From Rhodoferax sp. (GTDB lineage Bacteria; Pseudomonadota; Gammaproteobacteria; Burkholderiales; Burkholderiaceae_C): a stretch of DNA of 36,143 nucleotides. Of this stretch, positions 15,935-24,815 are shown piece by piece. A model generated the notes under the pieces. The model saw only the letters and a list, made by a program, of their open reading frames with translations, made no database searches and was not told the DNA's origin. Both the position numbers and the translations under genes were made by a program. The DNA lies in contig NZ_JAMPXE010000019.1 of the NCBI RefSeq assembly GCF_023701345.1, positions 1-36,143 on the forward strand. The letters are read 5' to 3'. Each line of letters opens with the position of its first letter. Positions within the stretch are counted from its first letter, which is position 1.

Positions 15935-17382
15935 TCTTCCGCCCAGCAAAAGCCGTCGCGGGCAATCATGGCGCTGGTGGCGCTGGGGCCCCAGGTGCCA
16001 GCGGCGTAGGGGCGCGGGCCCTGGGTATCGGTCTGCCAGTGGGTCAGCATGGGTTCGACCCAGCGCCAGGCTTCTTCCTGCTCGTCGCTGCGCACGAACA
16101 GGTTCAGGCGACCGTCGATCACGTCCAGCAGCAAGCGCTCGTAGGCACCGACGCGCTCGCCACCAAAACGCTTGTCAAAGTCCAGGTCCAGTTGCACCGG
16201 TGCCAGCGTGTGGGAGTTTTTGCGGTTGTCCTGGCCCTGGGCCAGCAGGTGCAGCTCCAGACCGTCCTTGGGTTGCAGGTTGATCACCAGCCGGTTGGCC
16301 ATGCCGATTTGCGAGTTGAAAATGGCATGTGGCGTGGGCCTGAAATTGACCACGATGCGCGCATCGCGCCCGGCCAGCCGCTTGCCGGTGCGGATGTAAA
16401 ACGGCACGCCGGCCCAGCGCCAGTTGGAAATCTCGGTGCGCAGCGCGACAAAAGTCTCCGTCTGGCTGCTTGGGTTGACGCCCAACTCGTCGCGGTAGGC
16501 GGCCACCGCGGCGCCGCCAATGGCGCCGGCGCCATACTGGCCGCGAATCACGTCCTGCACCAGGGTCTCGGCGGTCCAGGGCTTGAGCGAGCGCAACACC
16601 TTGAGCTTTTCATCGCGAATGGCATCGGCGTGCGAGTTGATGGGCGGCTCCATGCCAATCGCGCACAGCAGTTGCAGCGCATGGTTTTGCACCATGTCGC
16701 GCAGCGCGCCGGTGGTCTCGTAAAAAACCCCGCGCTTTTCCACGCCCAGTTCTTCGGCAATGGTGATCTGGATGTTGGCAATGTGCTCGCGCCGCCACAG
16801 CGGCTCAAACAGGGCGTTGCCAAAACGCAGCGCAAACAGGTTTTGCACCGCAGGCTTGCCCAGGTAGTGGTCGATGCGAAACACCTGTTTCTCGCTGAAC
16901 ACCTGGGCCACGCTGCGGTTGATGGCGCGGTTGCTGGCCAGGTCATGGCCCAGCGGCTTTTCCAGCACCACGCGGGTCTGCGGTGTGTTCAGGCCGGCGG
17001 CTGCCAATTGCTCGACGATGGTGGTGAACAACGTGGGCGCGGTGGCCAGGTACATCACCACGGTGTCGGCCTGGCGCTGTGCCAGCTTGTTGCCGAGGTA
17101 AGCGTAATGCGCGGGTTTGGACAGGTCCATGCTGACAAATTCCAGCAAACTGGAAAAGCGCTCGAACTCCTCTGGACTCGGACGTTTGGCCAGATCCACC
17201 TGGTCAAAGCGGCTAAGGATCAGGGCGCGGTAACGCTCGTCGCTGAGGTCATCTCGGCCAACACCAATGATGCGGGCACCCTCGGGCAGGGTGCCGTGTT
17301 TGAAGGCCTGGAACAGCGCGGGCATCAGTTTGCGCCAGGACAAGTCGCCGGTGCCGCCAAAGAGGACAAGGTCAAAACTCAT
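15928..17382 (-). CDS. zwf: Glucose-6-phosphate 1-dehydrogenase
   Basis: NAD(P)+-dependent first enzyme of the oxidative pentose phosphate and Entner-Doudoroff routes; 484 residues, normal length. The start at 17382 gives 'MSFDLVLFGGTGDLSWRKLM', where the nucleotide-binding 'GGTGDLS-RKL' replaces the enterobacterial 'GASGDLT'. The substrate-binding signature 'RIDHYLGKPAVQNLFALRF' is present (core RIDHYLGK), as are 'FYIRTGKRLAGRDARIVVNF' and the 'RWVEPMLTHWQ' end. An upstream in-frame ATG (17451) would add 23 unrelated residues that run through the operator region and is rejected. zwf is first in a minus-strand pair with hexR and diverges from tal. Confidence 0.97.
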   Translation of the reverse strand: MSFDLVLFGGTGDLSWRKLMPALFQAFKHGTLPEGARIIGVGRDDLSDERYRALILSRFDQVDLAKRPSPEEFERFSSLLEFVSMDLSKPAHYAYLGNKLAQRQADTVVMYLATAPTLFTTIVEQLAAAGLNTPQTRVVLEKPLGHDLASNRAINRSVAQVFSEKQVFRIDHYLGKPAVQNLFALRFGNALFEPLWRREHIANIQITIAEELGVEKRGVFYETTGALRDMVQNHALQLLCAIGMEPPINSHADAIRDEKLKVLRSLKPWTAETLVQDVIRGQYGAGAIGGAAVAAYRDELGVNPSSQTETFVALRTEISNWRWAGVPFYIRTGKRLAGRDARIVVNFRPTPHAIFNSQIGMANRLVINLQPKDGLELHLLAQGQDNRKNSHTLAPVQLDLDFDKRFGGERVGAYERLLLDVIDGRLNLFVRSDEQEEAWRWVEPMLTHWQTDTQGPRPYAAGTWGPSATSAMIARDGFCWAEEC

Positions 17383-17435
17383 ATGGAAAATCAGATTTGG
17401 GGTTAAGGGATAGAGCCAAAAAAATGAACCCGTAA

Positions 17436-17450
17436 TGTAACTTAGTTTCA
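17436..17450. promoter_or_regulatory. HexR-like operator between zwf and tal
   Basis: TGTAACTTAGTTTCA is a near-perfect 15-base palindrome: only one base pair besides the centre fails symmetry. It fits the reported HexR pattern TGTARTWWAWTTACA except in the GTT/TTC half. It lies 53 bases upstream of the zwf start and 65 bases upstream of the tal start. A CATAAT (17460-17465) on the plus strand is a plausible tal -10, which would place the palindrome over the tal -35. A looser second match, TGTAACTGTCATGTA, follows at 17469-17483. Assignment to HexR rests on the adjacent hexR gene. Confidence 0.6.
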
Positions 17451-17515
17451 TTGTTTTTGCATAATCATGTAACTGTCATGTATTTCATGCTGATTTGTCG
17501 GCTGATAATGGATGT

Positions 17516-18463
17516 ATGAACCAACTCGAAACACTCAAACAATTCACCACCGTGGTGGCCGACACCGGCGACTTCAGGCAAATTGAAGCCTTTCAGCCCA
17601 CCGACGCCACCACCAACCCGTCGCTGATTCTCAAGGCAGTGCAAAAGCCCGAATACCGCTCCCTGCTGACCGAAACCGTGGCCCAGTACCGTGACCGTGC
17701 GCTCGATGAGATCACCGACCGTCTGCTGGTGCGTTTTGGCTGCGAGATCCTCTCGCTCATTCCGGGGCGGGTTTCCACCGAAGTCGATGCCCGCTTGAGC
17801 TTTGATACCGATGCAACCTATACCCGCGCCGAGCGACTCATCGATCTGTACCAGGCGCAGGGTATTCACATTGACCGCGTGCTGATCAAGGTGGCCGCCA
17901 CCTGGGAAGGCATCCAGGCGGCCAGACGGCTGGAGCAGCGCGGCATTCACACCAATCTGACGCTGCTGTTCTCGTTCTGCCAGGCGGTCGCCTGCGGCCA
18001 GGCCAAGGTGCAATTGATCTCACCCTTTGTCGGTCGCATTTACGACTGGTACAAAAAATCAGCCGGCGCCAACTGGGTCGAGGCCGACCATGCGGGCGCC
18101 AACGACCCCGGCGTGCGGTCGGTGACGCAAATTTTCAACTACTACAAAAAATTTGGCATTGCCACCGAGGTCATGGGCGCGAGTTTTCGCAACATCGGCC
18201 AGATCACGGCGCTGGCCGGCTGTGACCTGCTGACCATCAGCCCGGACTTGCTGGCGCAACTGGCTGACAGCAAGGCACCGCTGGTGCGCGCGCTCGATGC
18301 CCAGGCCGTCCAAACGCTGGACCTGGCGCGCGTTGACTTTGATGAAGCCGGTTTCCGCTTTGCGCTGAACCAGGACGCCATGGGCACCGAAAAGCTGGCC
18401 GAGGGCATTCGCGCATTTTGTGCCGACGCCGGCAAGCTTGATCAGATGTTGCTCGCCGCGTGA
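17516..18463 (+). CDS. tal: Transaldolase
   Basis: Pentose phosphate pathway transaldolase moving a dihydroxyacetone unit between sugar phosphates; 315 residues, class of E. coli TalB. The ATG at 17516 gives '[20 protein letters not shown]' with Asp16 equivalent to the catalytic Asp17 of TalB. '[10 protein letters not shown]' and the Schiff-base Lys125 in '[12 protein letters not shown]' are present, along with '[15 protein letters not shown]' and '[12 protein letters not shown]'. It is divergent from zwf-hexR with a shared 133-base control region holding the HexR-like palindrome, and is followed by pgi on the same strand after 61 bases. Confidence 0.97.
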   Translation: MNQLETLKQFTTVVADTGDFRQIEAFQPTDATTNPSLILKAVQKPEYRSLLTETVAQYRDRALDEITDRLLVRFGCEILSLIPGRVSTEVDARLSFDTDATYTRAERLIDLYQAQGIHIDRVLIKVAATWEGIQAARRLEQRGIHTNLTLLFSFCQAVACGQAKVQLISPFVGRIYDWYKKSAGANWVEADHAGANDPGVRSVTQIFNYYKKFGIATEVMGASFRNIGQITALAGCDLLTISPDLLAQLADSKAPLVRALDAQAVQTLDLARVDFDEAGFRFALNQDAMGTEKLAEGIRAFCADAGKLDQMLLAA

Positions 18464-18524
18464 GACATCTGCCGCTGCGCTTTTTTCCATGGCATTCGCG
18501 CATGTTTTACCAATGAGGTGATTG

Positions 18525-20093
18525 ATGAACCGTACCCGTTGTGACCACACCCCCGCCTGGGGCCAATTGCAGGCCGTGTTTGAGGCCACGGGACGCACTT
18601 TTGATGTGCGTAGCGCCTTTGCTGCTGACCCGGCGCGCTTCGAGGCCTTCAGCCAAAGCGCGCCCCATGTGTTTGCCGATCTGTCCAAAAACCGGATCGA
18701 TGCGGCTACAGAGTCGCTGCTGCTGGAACTGGCGCAGCAGACCGGGCTGGCGGCGCACCGCGATGCCATGTTTGCGGGCGAAGCCATCAACAACGCCGAG
18801 CAGCGCGCCGTGATGCACTGGTTGTTGCGGACGCCACCGCTGGACCCCGCCATGCCGGCGCAGTCCGTGCACCGGCATATGGCCGAGACGCTACACGAGG
18901 TGCACACCACGCTGGACGCGATGCTGGCGTTTGCTGAAGCAGTGCGTTCTGATGCGCAGATCACCGACATTGTCAACATTGGTATTGGCGGCTCGGACCT
19001 GGGCCCGCAAATGGCGGTGCTGGCGCTTGACGAATTCGTGCTGACCGGCAAACGCTTTCACTTTGTCTCGAATGTGGACGGGCACGAACTCAACGCGGTG
19101 CTCAGAAAAGTCAAGCCAGCGAGCACGCTGTTTCTGGTGGCCAGCAAAACCTTCACCACCATCGAGACCATGACCAACGCGCTGTCTGCCAAGGCCTGGT
19201 TTGAGGCCAATGGCGGCAGCGACATTGCCCGGCATTTCGCCGCGCTCACCACCAACGTGGCGGCGGCCAGGACTTTTGGCATCAGCACCACTTTTGGTTT
19301 TTGGGACTGGGTGGGCGGGCGTTATTCGGTGTGGTCGGCCATCGGCCTGCCGCTCGCGATCGCCATAGGCGCCCAGGGGTTCAGGGACTTCTTGGCCGGT
19401 GCCCACGCCATGGACGAACACTTTCGCAGCGCCCCGCTGGCGCACAACCTGCCGGTTCGGCTTGGCCTGCTGGACGTCTGGTACCGCAATTTTCATGGTT
19501 TCAGCAGCCGCTCGGTGGCGCCCTACCACAGCGCGCTCAAGCGTTACCCGGCCTACCTGCAGCAGCTGGAAATGGAAAGCAACGGCAAGCGGGTCGATGC
19601 CAGTGGCGACGCCTTGCCCTATGGCACGGCGCCGGTGATCTGGGGCGAGCCCGGCACCAACGGCCAGCACGCCTATTTCCAGATGCTGCACCAGGGCACC
19701 GACGTGGTTCCGGTGGAGTTTGTCGCGGTCAAGACACCCCGGCATGATCTGCCCGGCCACCACACGCTGTTGCTGGCCAACGTGCTGGCGCAGGCGCAGG
19801 CGCTCATGCTGGGCAAGGCGGACGCCGGTGGCCACAAGCACTTTACCGGCAATCGCCCCAGCACCTTTTTGCTGCTCGATAAGCTCAATCCTGCCAGCCT
19901 GGGTGCCTTGATTGCCTTGCAGGAGCACCGCGTTTTTGTCAGCGGCTCGGTCTGGGGCATCAACAGTTTTGACCAGTGGGGTGTGGAGCTGGGCAAGGTG
20001 CTGGCCAAGGACGTCGAAGCGCGGTTGCTGAGCGGCGATGTCGTTGGCCTCGATGCCTCCACGGCAGGTTTACTGGCAGGATTGCGCCGCTGA
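18525..20093 (+). CDS. pgi: Glucose-6-phosphate isomerase
   Basis: Cytoplasmic enzyme interconverting glucose-6-phosphate and fructose-6-phosphate; 522 residues. The ATG at 18525 has GAGGTG upstream (18515-18520); a TTG one codon before is less likely. Family blocks are 'NIGIGGSDLGPQMAV', 'FHFVSNVDGHEL', 'LFLVASKTFTTIETM', 'FGFWDWVGGRYSVWSAIGLP' (core DWVGGRYSVWSAIGL), 'QQLEMESNGKRV', 'IWGEPGTNGQHAYFQMLHQG' with the catalytic Glu, and the C-terminal 'FDQWGVELGKVLA' with the catalytic Lys. With tal, zwf and hexR it forms a sugar-phosphate block. A shared terminator region separates it from the convergent groEL. Confidence 0.97.
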   Translation: MNRTRCDHTPAWGQLQAVFEATGRTFDVRSAFAADPARFEAFSQSAPHVFADLSKNRIDAATESLLLELAQQTGLAAHRDAMFAGEAINNAEQRAVMHWLLRTPPLDPAMPAQSVHRHMAETLHEVHTTLDAMLAFAEAVRSDAQITDIVNIGIGGSDLGPQMAVLALDEFVLTGKRFHFVSNVDGHELNAVLRKVKPASTLFLVASKTFTTIETMTNALSAKAWFEANGGSDIARHFAALTTNVAAARTFGISTTFGFWDWVGGRYSVWSAIGLPLAIAIGAQGFRDFLAGAHAMDEHFRSAPLAHNLPVRLGLLDVWYRNFHGFSSRSVAPYHSALKRYPAYLQQLEMESNGKRVDASGDALPYGTAPVIWGEPGTNGQHAYFQMLHQGTDVVPVEFVAVKTPRHDLPGHHTLLLANVLAQAQALMLGKADAGGHKHFTGNRPSTFLLLDKLNPASLGALIALQEHRVFVSGSVWGINSFDQWGVELGKVLAKDVEARLLSGDVVGLDASTAGLLAGLRR

Positions 20094-20117
20094 GCGCGCG
20101 ACGCCGGTCAAAAACAT

Positions 20118-20153
20118 AAAAAAACCCTGCAAGGCTCGCGCCCTGCAGGGTTT
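20118..20153 (-). terminator. Terminator between groEL and pgi (best for groEL)
   Basis: AAACCCTGCA (20122-20131) and TGCAGGGTTT (20144-20153) form a perfect ten-pair stem around a 12-base loop. Read on the minus strand the stem is followed by seven T residues, so it ends the groES-groEL transcript. On the plus strand the tail is TTTCGGATTTT, so it may also stop pgi transcription. The whole 90-base gap between the two convergent genes is otherwise featureless. Confidence 0.88.
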
Positions 20154-20183
20154 CGGATTTTGGAGGCGCGAGCCAGCCGGGTA

Positions 20184-21863
<1,680 letters not shown>

Positions 21864-21888
21864 TTACAAACGGGTTGTGGGGGAAGAA

Positions 21889-22001
21889 AGCGTAGCGAGC
21901 AGGTGTCAGGCTAGGCGCACGGAGCACAGCAACCGGAACGTACTTCTGTACGTGAGGATTGCGAGCACCGCGCAACGACGCATGGCGCCTGCGCAGTAGC
22001 T
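21889..22001. repeat. Long imperfect palindromic repeat between groES and groEL
   Basis: The core ACGTAC-ttct-GTACGT (21938-21953) is a perfect hairpin. Around it, blocks on the left (GGCGCACGGAGCACAGCAACC) match the reverse complement of blocks on the right (GGATTGCGAGCACCGCGC) in part. An outer pair, AAGCGTAGCGAGCAGG on the left and a complementary CCTGCGCAGTAGCTT on the right, brackets everything. The element is therefore a cruciform-type unit of about 110 bases. From memory, sequences with the core 'GTACGTGAGGATTGCGAGCACCGCGC' recur in Comamonadaceae genomes; this was not checked. It would be transcribed within the groESL mRNA. Confidence 0.65.
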
Positions 22002-22292
22002 TTATTTCTCCACAACTGCAAACAGGTCGTCTTCTTTCATGACCAGGAGTTCGTCGCCATCGACCTTGACGGTCTGGCCGCTGTACTTGCCAAACAACAC
22101 ACGGTCGCCAACCTTGACGGCCATGGGGCTGACTTCGCCCTTGTCGTTTTTCTTGCCTGGGCCAACGGCCAGTACTTCGCCTTGATCAGGCTTTTCGGCG
22201 GCGCTGTCAGGAATGACGATGCCGGAAGCAGTGCGGGTTTCGTTTTCTACGCGTTTGACAATCACGCGATCGTGCAGGGGACGAAGTTTCAT
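22002..22292 (-). CDS. groS: Co-chaperonin GroES (10 kDa)
   Basis: GroES of 96 residues, the lid of the GroEL cage. The start at 22292 gives '[20 protein letters not shown]'; AGGAG lies at 22298-22302 on the coding strand, five bases before the start. An upstream in-frame ATG would add 35 residues that read through the leader hairpin and is rejected. The mobile loop '[20 protein letters not shown]' and the '[20 protein letters not shown]' roof region (core [13 protein letters not shown]) are standard. It is first gene of the CIRCE-controlled heat-shock operon. Confidence 0.98.
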   Translation of the reverse strand: MKLRPLHDRVIVKRVENETRTASGIVIPDSAAEKPDQGEVLAVGPGKKNDKGEVSPMAVKVGDRVLFGKYSGQTVKVDGDELLVMKEDDLFAVVEK

Positions 22293-22326
22293 GGGGACTC
22301 CTATAAAGTTTGAAACAGGGGTTAAC

Positions 22327-22359
22327 AAAAAATCACCAGAATAGAAAATCTGGTGATTT
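22327..22359 (-). promoter_or_regulatory. Terminator-like hairpin in the groES leader
   Basis: AAATCACCAGA (22330-22340) and TCTGGTGATTT (22349-22359) form a perfect 11-pair stem with an eight-base loop. Read in the groES direction the 3' arm runs into TTTTTT, the form of an intrinsic terminator, yet it lies between the promoter/CIRCE region and the groES start, about 35 bases before the ATG. It could be an attenuator, an mRNA-stabilising or thermosensing element, or the end of a leader transcript. Confidence 0.7.
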
Positions 22360-22390
22360 GTAACTGTCGGAGTGCATGCCAACCGGTTTG

Positions 22391-22417
22391 TTAGCACTCA
22401 TCTCTTTCGAGTGCTAA
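22391..22417. promoter_or_regulatory. CIRCE operator (HrcA site) of groESL
   Basis: TTAGCACTC (22391-22399), nine bases, GAGTGCTAA (22409-22417): an exact match to the CIRCE inverted repeat bound by the heat-shock repressor HrcA. It lies immediately downstream of the predicted -10 box on the minus strand, the usual place for repression of groESL. hrcA itself is not in the window. Confidence 0.97.
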
Positions 22418-22444
22418 TGATAAGGCCGTTTGCAAGACTTTCAA
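22417..22444 (-). promoter_or_regulatory. Promoter of groES-groEL
   Basis: On the minus strand TTGAAA (22444-22439) is followed after 16 bases by TATCAT (22422-22417), a good vegetative-type promoter with the CIRCE element overlapping its start region. The same stretch also contains CTTGAAA followed after 13 bases by CCTTATCA, a partial fit to the heat-shock sigma-32 consensus, so dual HrcA and sigma-32 control is possible. Confidence 0.75.
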
Positions 22445-22563
22445 GGGGAAGGGCTTAATTTTTGTGATTTTTGCGGCGCGCCGGCGCAATAGTTTGTGGT
22501 TCGGAAATAATCAGCTATTTCAGGCACACTCTGTCACCTGACCACAAAATACACATCCTGAAC

Positions 22564-23040
22564 ATGCTCTACTCCGTCCTCAAAACCCTTCATCTGTTGG
22601 CCATCATCGTCTGGATTGGCGGCATGGTGTTTGCCCATTTCTTTCTACGTCCATCCCTGGGGGCGTTTGAGTCTGCCGTGCGGGTGCGCCTGATGCACGC
22701 GGTGCTCGGACGGTTTTTCAGCGCGGTACTGGCTGCCATGGCCGTGACGCTGGTCAGCGGCCTGTGGATGATTGGCCAGGTGGCCAAGCAGATGGTGCAG
22801 GCCGGAGCACATTTCAGCATGCCGCTGGAGTGGACAATCATGGCCACGCTGGGCATCCTGATGATGCTGATTTTTGGTCATATCCGTTTCGTCCTCTACC
22901 AGCGTCTGAGCCGTGTGGCGCAGGCCGCGGACTGGCCGGCAGGGGCTGCCGTGCTGGCGCAAATCCGCACTTGGGTGTTGGTGAACCTTAGCCTGGGCGT
23001 GTTGATTGTGCTGGTCACCCTGCTCGGTGTGCCGCGCTAA
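22564..23040 (+). CDS. CopD-family/YwfM-like four-helix membrane protein
   Basis: Predicted inner-membrane protein of 158 residues. The ATG at 22564 starts directly at the first helix; an earlier in-frame start would add 31 unrelated residues. Four hydrophobic segments lie near residues 5-24, 48-68, 84-104 and 130-154. The first contains the conserved 'LHLLAIIVWIGGMVFAHFFLRP' with His and Trp-Ile-Gly-Gly (core HLLAIIVWIGGMVFAH), and a later helix has 'GHIRFVLYQRL'. This layout fits the CopD-like/DUF membrane family whose members are linked to copper or haem-type handling, but no copper gene is next to it, so the role stays open. It is divergent from groESL and is followed by an efflux pump after nine bases. 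Confidence 0.72.
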   Translation: MLYSVLKTLHLLAIIVWIGGMVFAHFFLRPSLGAFESAVRVRLMHAVLGRFFSAVLAAMAVTLVSGLWMIGQVAKQMVQAGAHFSMPLEWTIMATLGILMMLIFGHIRFVLYQRLSRVAQAADWPAGAAVLAQIRTWVLVNLSLGVLIVLVTLLGVPR

Positions 23041-23049
23041 GGGTCGCGG

Positions 23050-24288
23050 GTGAACCCGGACGCCAAGCAACTGTGGCGCGCGCCGCGCTGGGCGCTGGCG
23101 GTGCTGCTGGCCACGCTCGGCATGCTCGGGCCGTTTTCCATAGACACCTATATCCCGGCATTTACCGGCATTGCCAGTTCACTGGACGCCACGCCCTTGC
23201 AGATGCAGCAAACGCTGTCAGCCTACCTGTTCGGGTTTGCCTTCATGAGCCTGTTTCATGGCGCGCTGTCTGACAGCATCGGACGCCGGCCCGTGGTGCT
23301 GTGGGGGCTGGCGGCTTTCACCCTGGCCTCCATGGGTTGCGCACTGTCGCAAAGCATTGGGCAACTGGTGTTTTTCCGGGCGGTGCAGGGCCTCACCACC
23401 GGGGCCGGCATTGTGGTGTCGCGCGCCGTCGTGCGCGACATGTTTCCCCCGGCACAGGCGCAGCGGGTGATGAGTCAAATCACCATTTTCTTTGGTGTTG
23501 CCCCGGCCATCGCGCCCATGGTGGGCGGCGTGCTGTTTGCCCACCTTGGCTGGCACAGTGTGTTCTGGTTCTTGACACTGGTGGGGGTGGTGCTGTGGGG
23601 CGCCAACTACAAGCTGCTGCCCGAGACCCTGCATGTCACCCAGCGCCAGCCGCTCAAGCTCAGCAACCTGTTGCAGGGCTACTGGAAACTGGGGCTGGAC
23701 CCGCGCTTTTTGCTGTTGGCGCTGGCCAGCGGTGTGCCCTTTAACGGCATGTTTCTGTATGTGCTGTCCGCGCCTGTATTTTTAGGCGAGCACCTGGCGC
23801 TGGCGCCGACGCAGTTCTTCTGGTTTTTTGTGCTCAACATCGGCGGCATCATGAGCGGTGCTTTTGTCAGTGGCCGCATGGCGGGTCGGCTGGCGCCCAA
23901 GCAGCAAATCAAGTATGGGTTTTTAATCATGCTCGGCATCGCGTTGGTCAACCTGCTGGCCAATGCGCTGTTTACCGCGCATGTGGCATGGGCCATGTTG
24001 CCTATGGCCCTGTTTGCCTTGGGCTGGGCCATGATGGTGCCGGTGATCACGCTGCTGGTGCTGGACCTGCACCCCGATCGGCGCGGCATGGCATCGAGCT
24101 TGCAGGCTTTCATTGGCGCCAGCGCCAATGGCGTGGTGGCGGGTGTGATTGCACCGCTGGTGATGCACTCCACCGTGGCGCTGGCAGCCGCCTCGCTGGC
24201 CATGCTGTCAGTGGGCCTGTTTGCCTGGATCTGGCTGCACCACCGCTGGCCCGACATCGGGCGGATCATCGAGCATCCGGTGCGGTGA
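23050..24288 (+). CDS. Bcr/CflA-type MFS multidrug efflux transporter
   Basis: Inner-membrane drug:proton antiporter of 412 residues with twelve predicted helices. The start is GTG at 23050. The first helix carries 'GMLGPFSIDTYIPAF' typical of Bcr/CflA pumps (with the acidic Asp in the first helix). The loop 2-3 motif 'GALSDSIGRRPVVLWGLAAF' (core SDSIGRRPVVLWG) and motif C-like 'IFFGVAPAIAPMVGGVL' are clear. Likely substrates such as bicyclomycin, chloramphenicol or sulphonamides follow from the family, not from this sequence. It is closely behind the CopD-like gene and probably co-transcribed. The next feature converges only five bases past its stop. Confidence 0.9.
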   Translation: MNPDAKQLWRAPRWALAVLLATLGMLGPFSIDTYIPAFTGIASSLDATPLQMQQTLSAYLFGFAFMSLFHGALSDSIGRRPVVLWGLAAFTLASMGCALSQSIGQLVFFRAVQGLTTGAGIVVSRAVVRDMFPPAQAQRVMSQITIFFGVAPAIAPMVGGVLFAHLGWHSVFWFLTLVGVVLWGANYKLLPETLHVTQRQPLKLSNLLQGYWKLGLDPRFLLLALASGVPFNGMFLYVLSAPVFLGEHLALAPTQFFWFFVLNIGGIMSGAFVSGRMAGRLAPKQQIKYGFLIMLGIALVNLLANALFTAHVAWAMLPMALFALGWAMMVPVITLLVLDLHPDRRGMASSLQAFIGASANGVVAGVIAPLVMHSTVALAAASLAMLSVGLFAWIWLHHRWPDIGRIIEHPVR

Positions 24289-24293
24289 GTGGG

Positions 24294-24697
24294 TCAATCA
24301 CGCGCCAGTCGCTGAACTTTAGGCGGCCCTGACTGGCGAACCTGCCACAGGTCAAAGGCTTGTTGCAGACCCAGCCAGAATTCGGCACTGGTCTGGCGTG
24401 CGGCGGCTAGCCGAAAAGCCATCTCGGCACTGACGCCAGCTTTGCCGTTGAGAAGTTTCGAAAAGGCTTGGCGCGATACGCCAATACGCAGAGCCACCAA
24501 GGCATAGCGGTTTTTCATATCACCGTGAAGTGAGTGCAAGCGCCAACCAACCGGCGTTTTCAGGTCATCCGGATCATGAGCCGCATGCAGTGCAGCCAAC
24601 TGCAAACGCAGGCGAGTTATATGAGTCGCCTGCATGCCGGCAGCACTCCCGGCTTCAAAAACTTTTGTAATCCCTTGTGCTTGCAGCTTTTAATCAT
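24294..24697 (-). pseudogene. Decayed higB-higA toxin-antitoxin pair, frameshifted and fused
   Basis: A frame starting at 24697 reads 'MIKSCKHKGLQKF', the N-terminus of HigB-type toxins. It then shifts at a run of five T (minus strand; 24657-24661), where one more T would restore 'KFFEAGSAAG'. The second frame continues as HigB: 'GMQATHITRLRLQLAALHAA' and 'DDLKTPVGWRLHSLHGD'. Instead of the toxin's 'WSVTVNGNWRI' end it passes directly into the second half of a HigA antitoxin: 'IGVSRQAFSKLLNGKAGVSA', 'EMAFRLAAARQTSAEFWLGL', 'QQAFDLWQVRQ'. So the toxin end and the antitoxin start, about 200 bases, seem deleted. Both partners should be non-functional. The homology is by eye but spans several blocks in the right order. 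Confidence 0.8.
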
Positions 24698-24743
24698 GAT
24701 GAAGACGGTAATCTGCCTCGCGTCAGTTGTCAGTACCGGAATT

Positions 24744-24777
24744 AAAAAACCCCGCCGGGTTGCCCTGGCGGGGTTTT
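24744..24777 (-). terminator. Terminator of porin gene 24816-25853
   Basis: AAAACCCCGCC (24746-24756) pairs perfectly with GGCGGGGTTTT (24767-24777), with ten bases between the arms. In the minus-strand direction the stem ends in six T. It is nearly identical to the terminator at 26076-26110, consistent with duplication of the two porin genes with their 3' ends. Confidence 0.9.
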
Positions 24778-24815
24778 CAGATTTTAACCGTCAGCTGACT
24801 TGCATCAGCGTCAGA

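Noticed and set aside
16039..17406. Plus-strand open frame of about 455 codons opposite zwf
   Set aside because: It lies entirely within zwf, lacks recognisable motifs and would cross the zwf start region.
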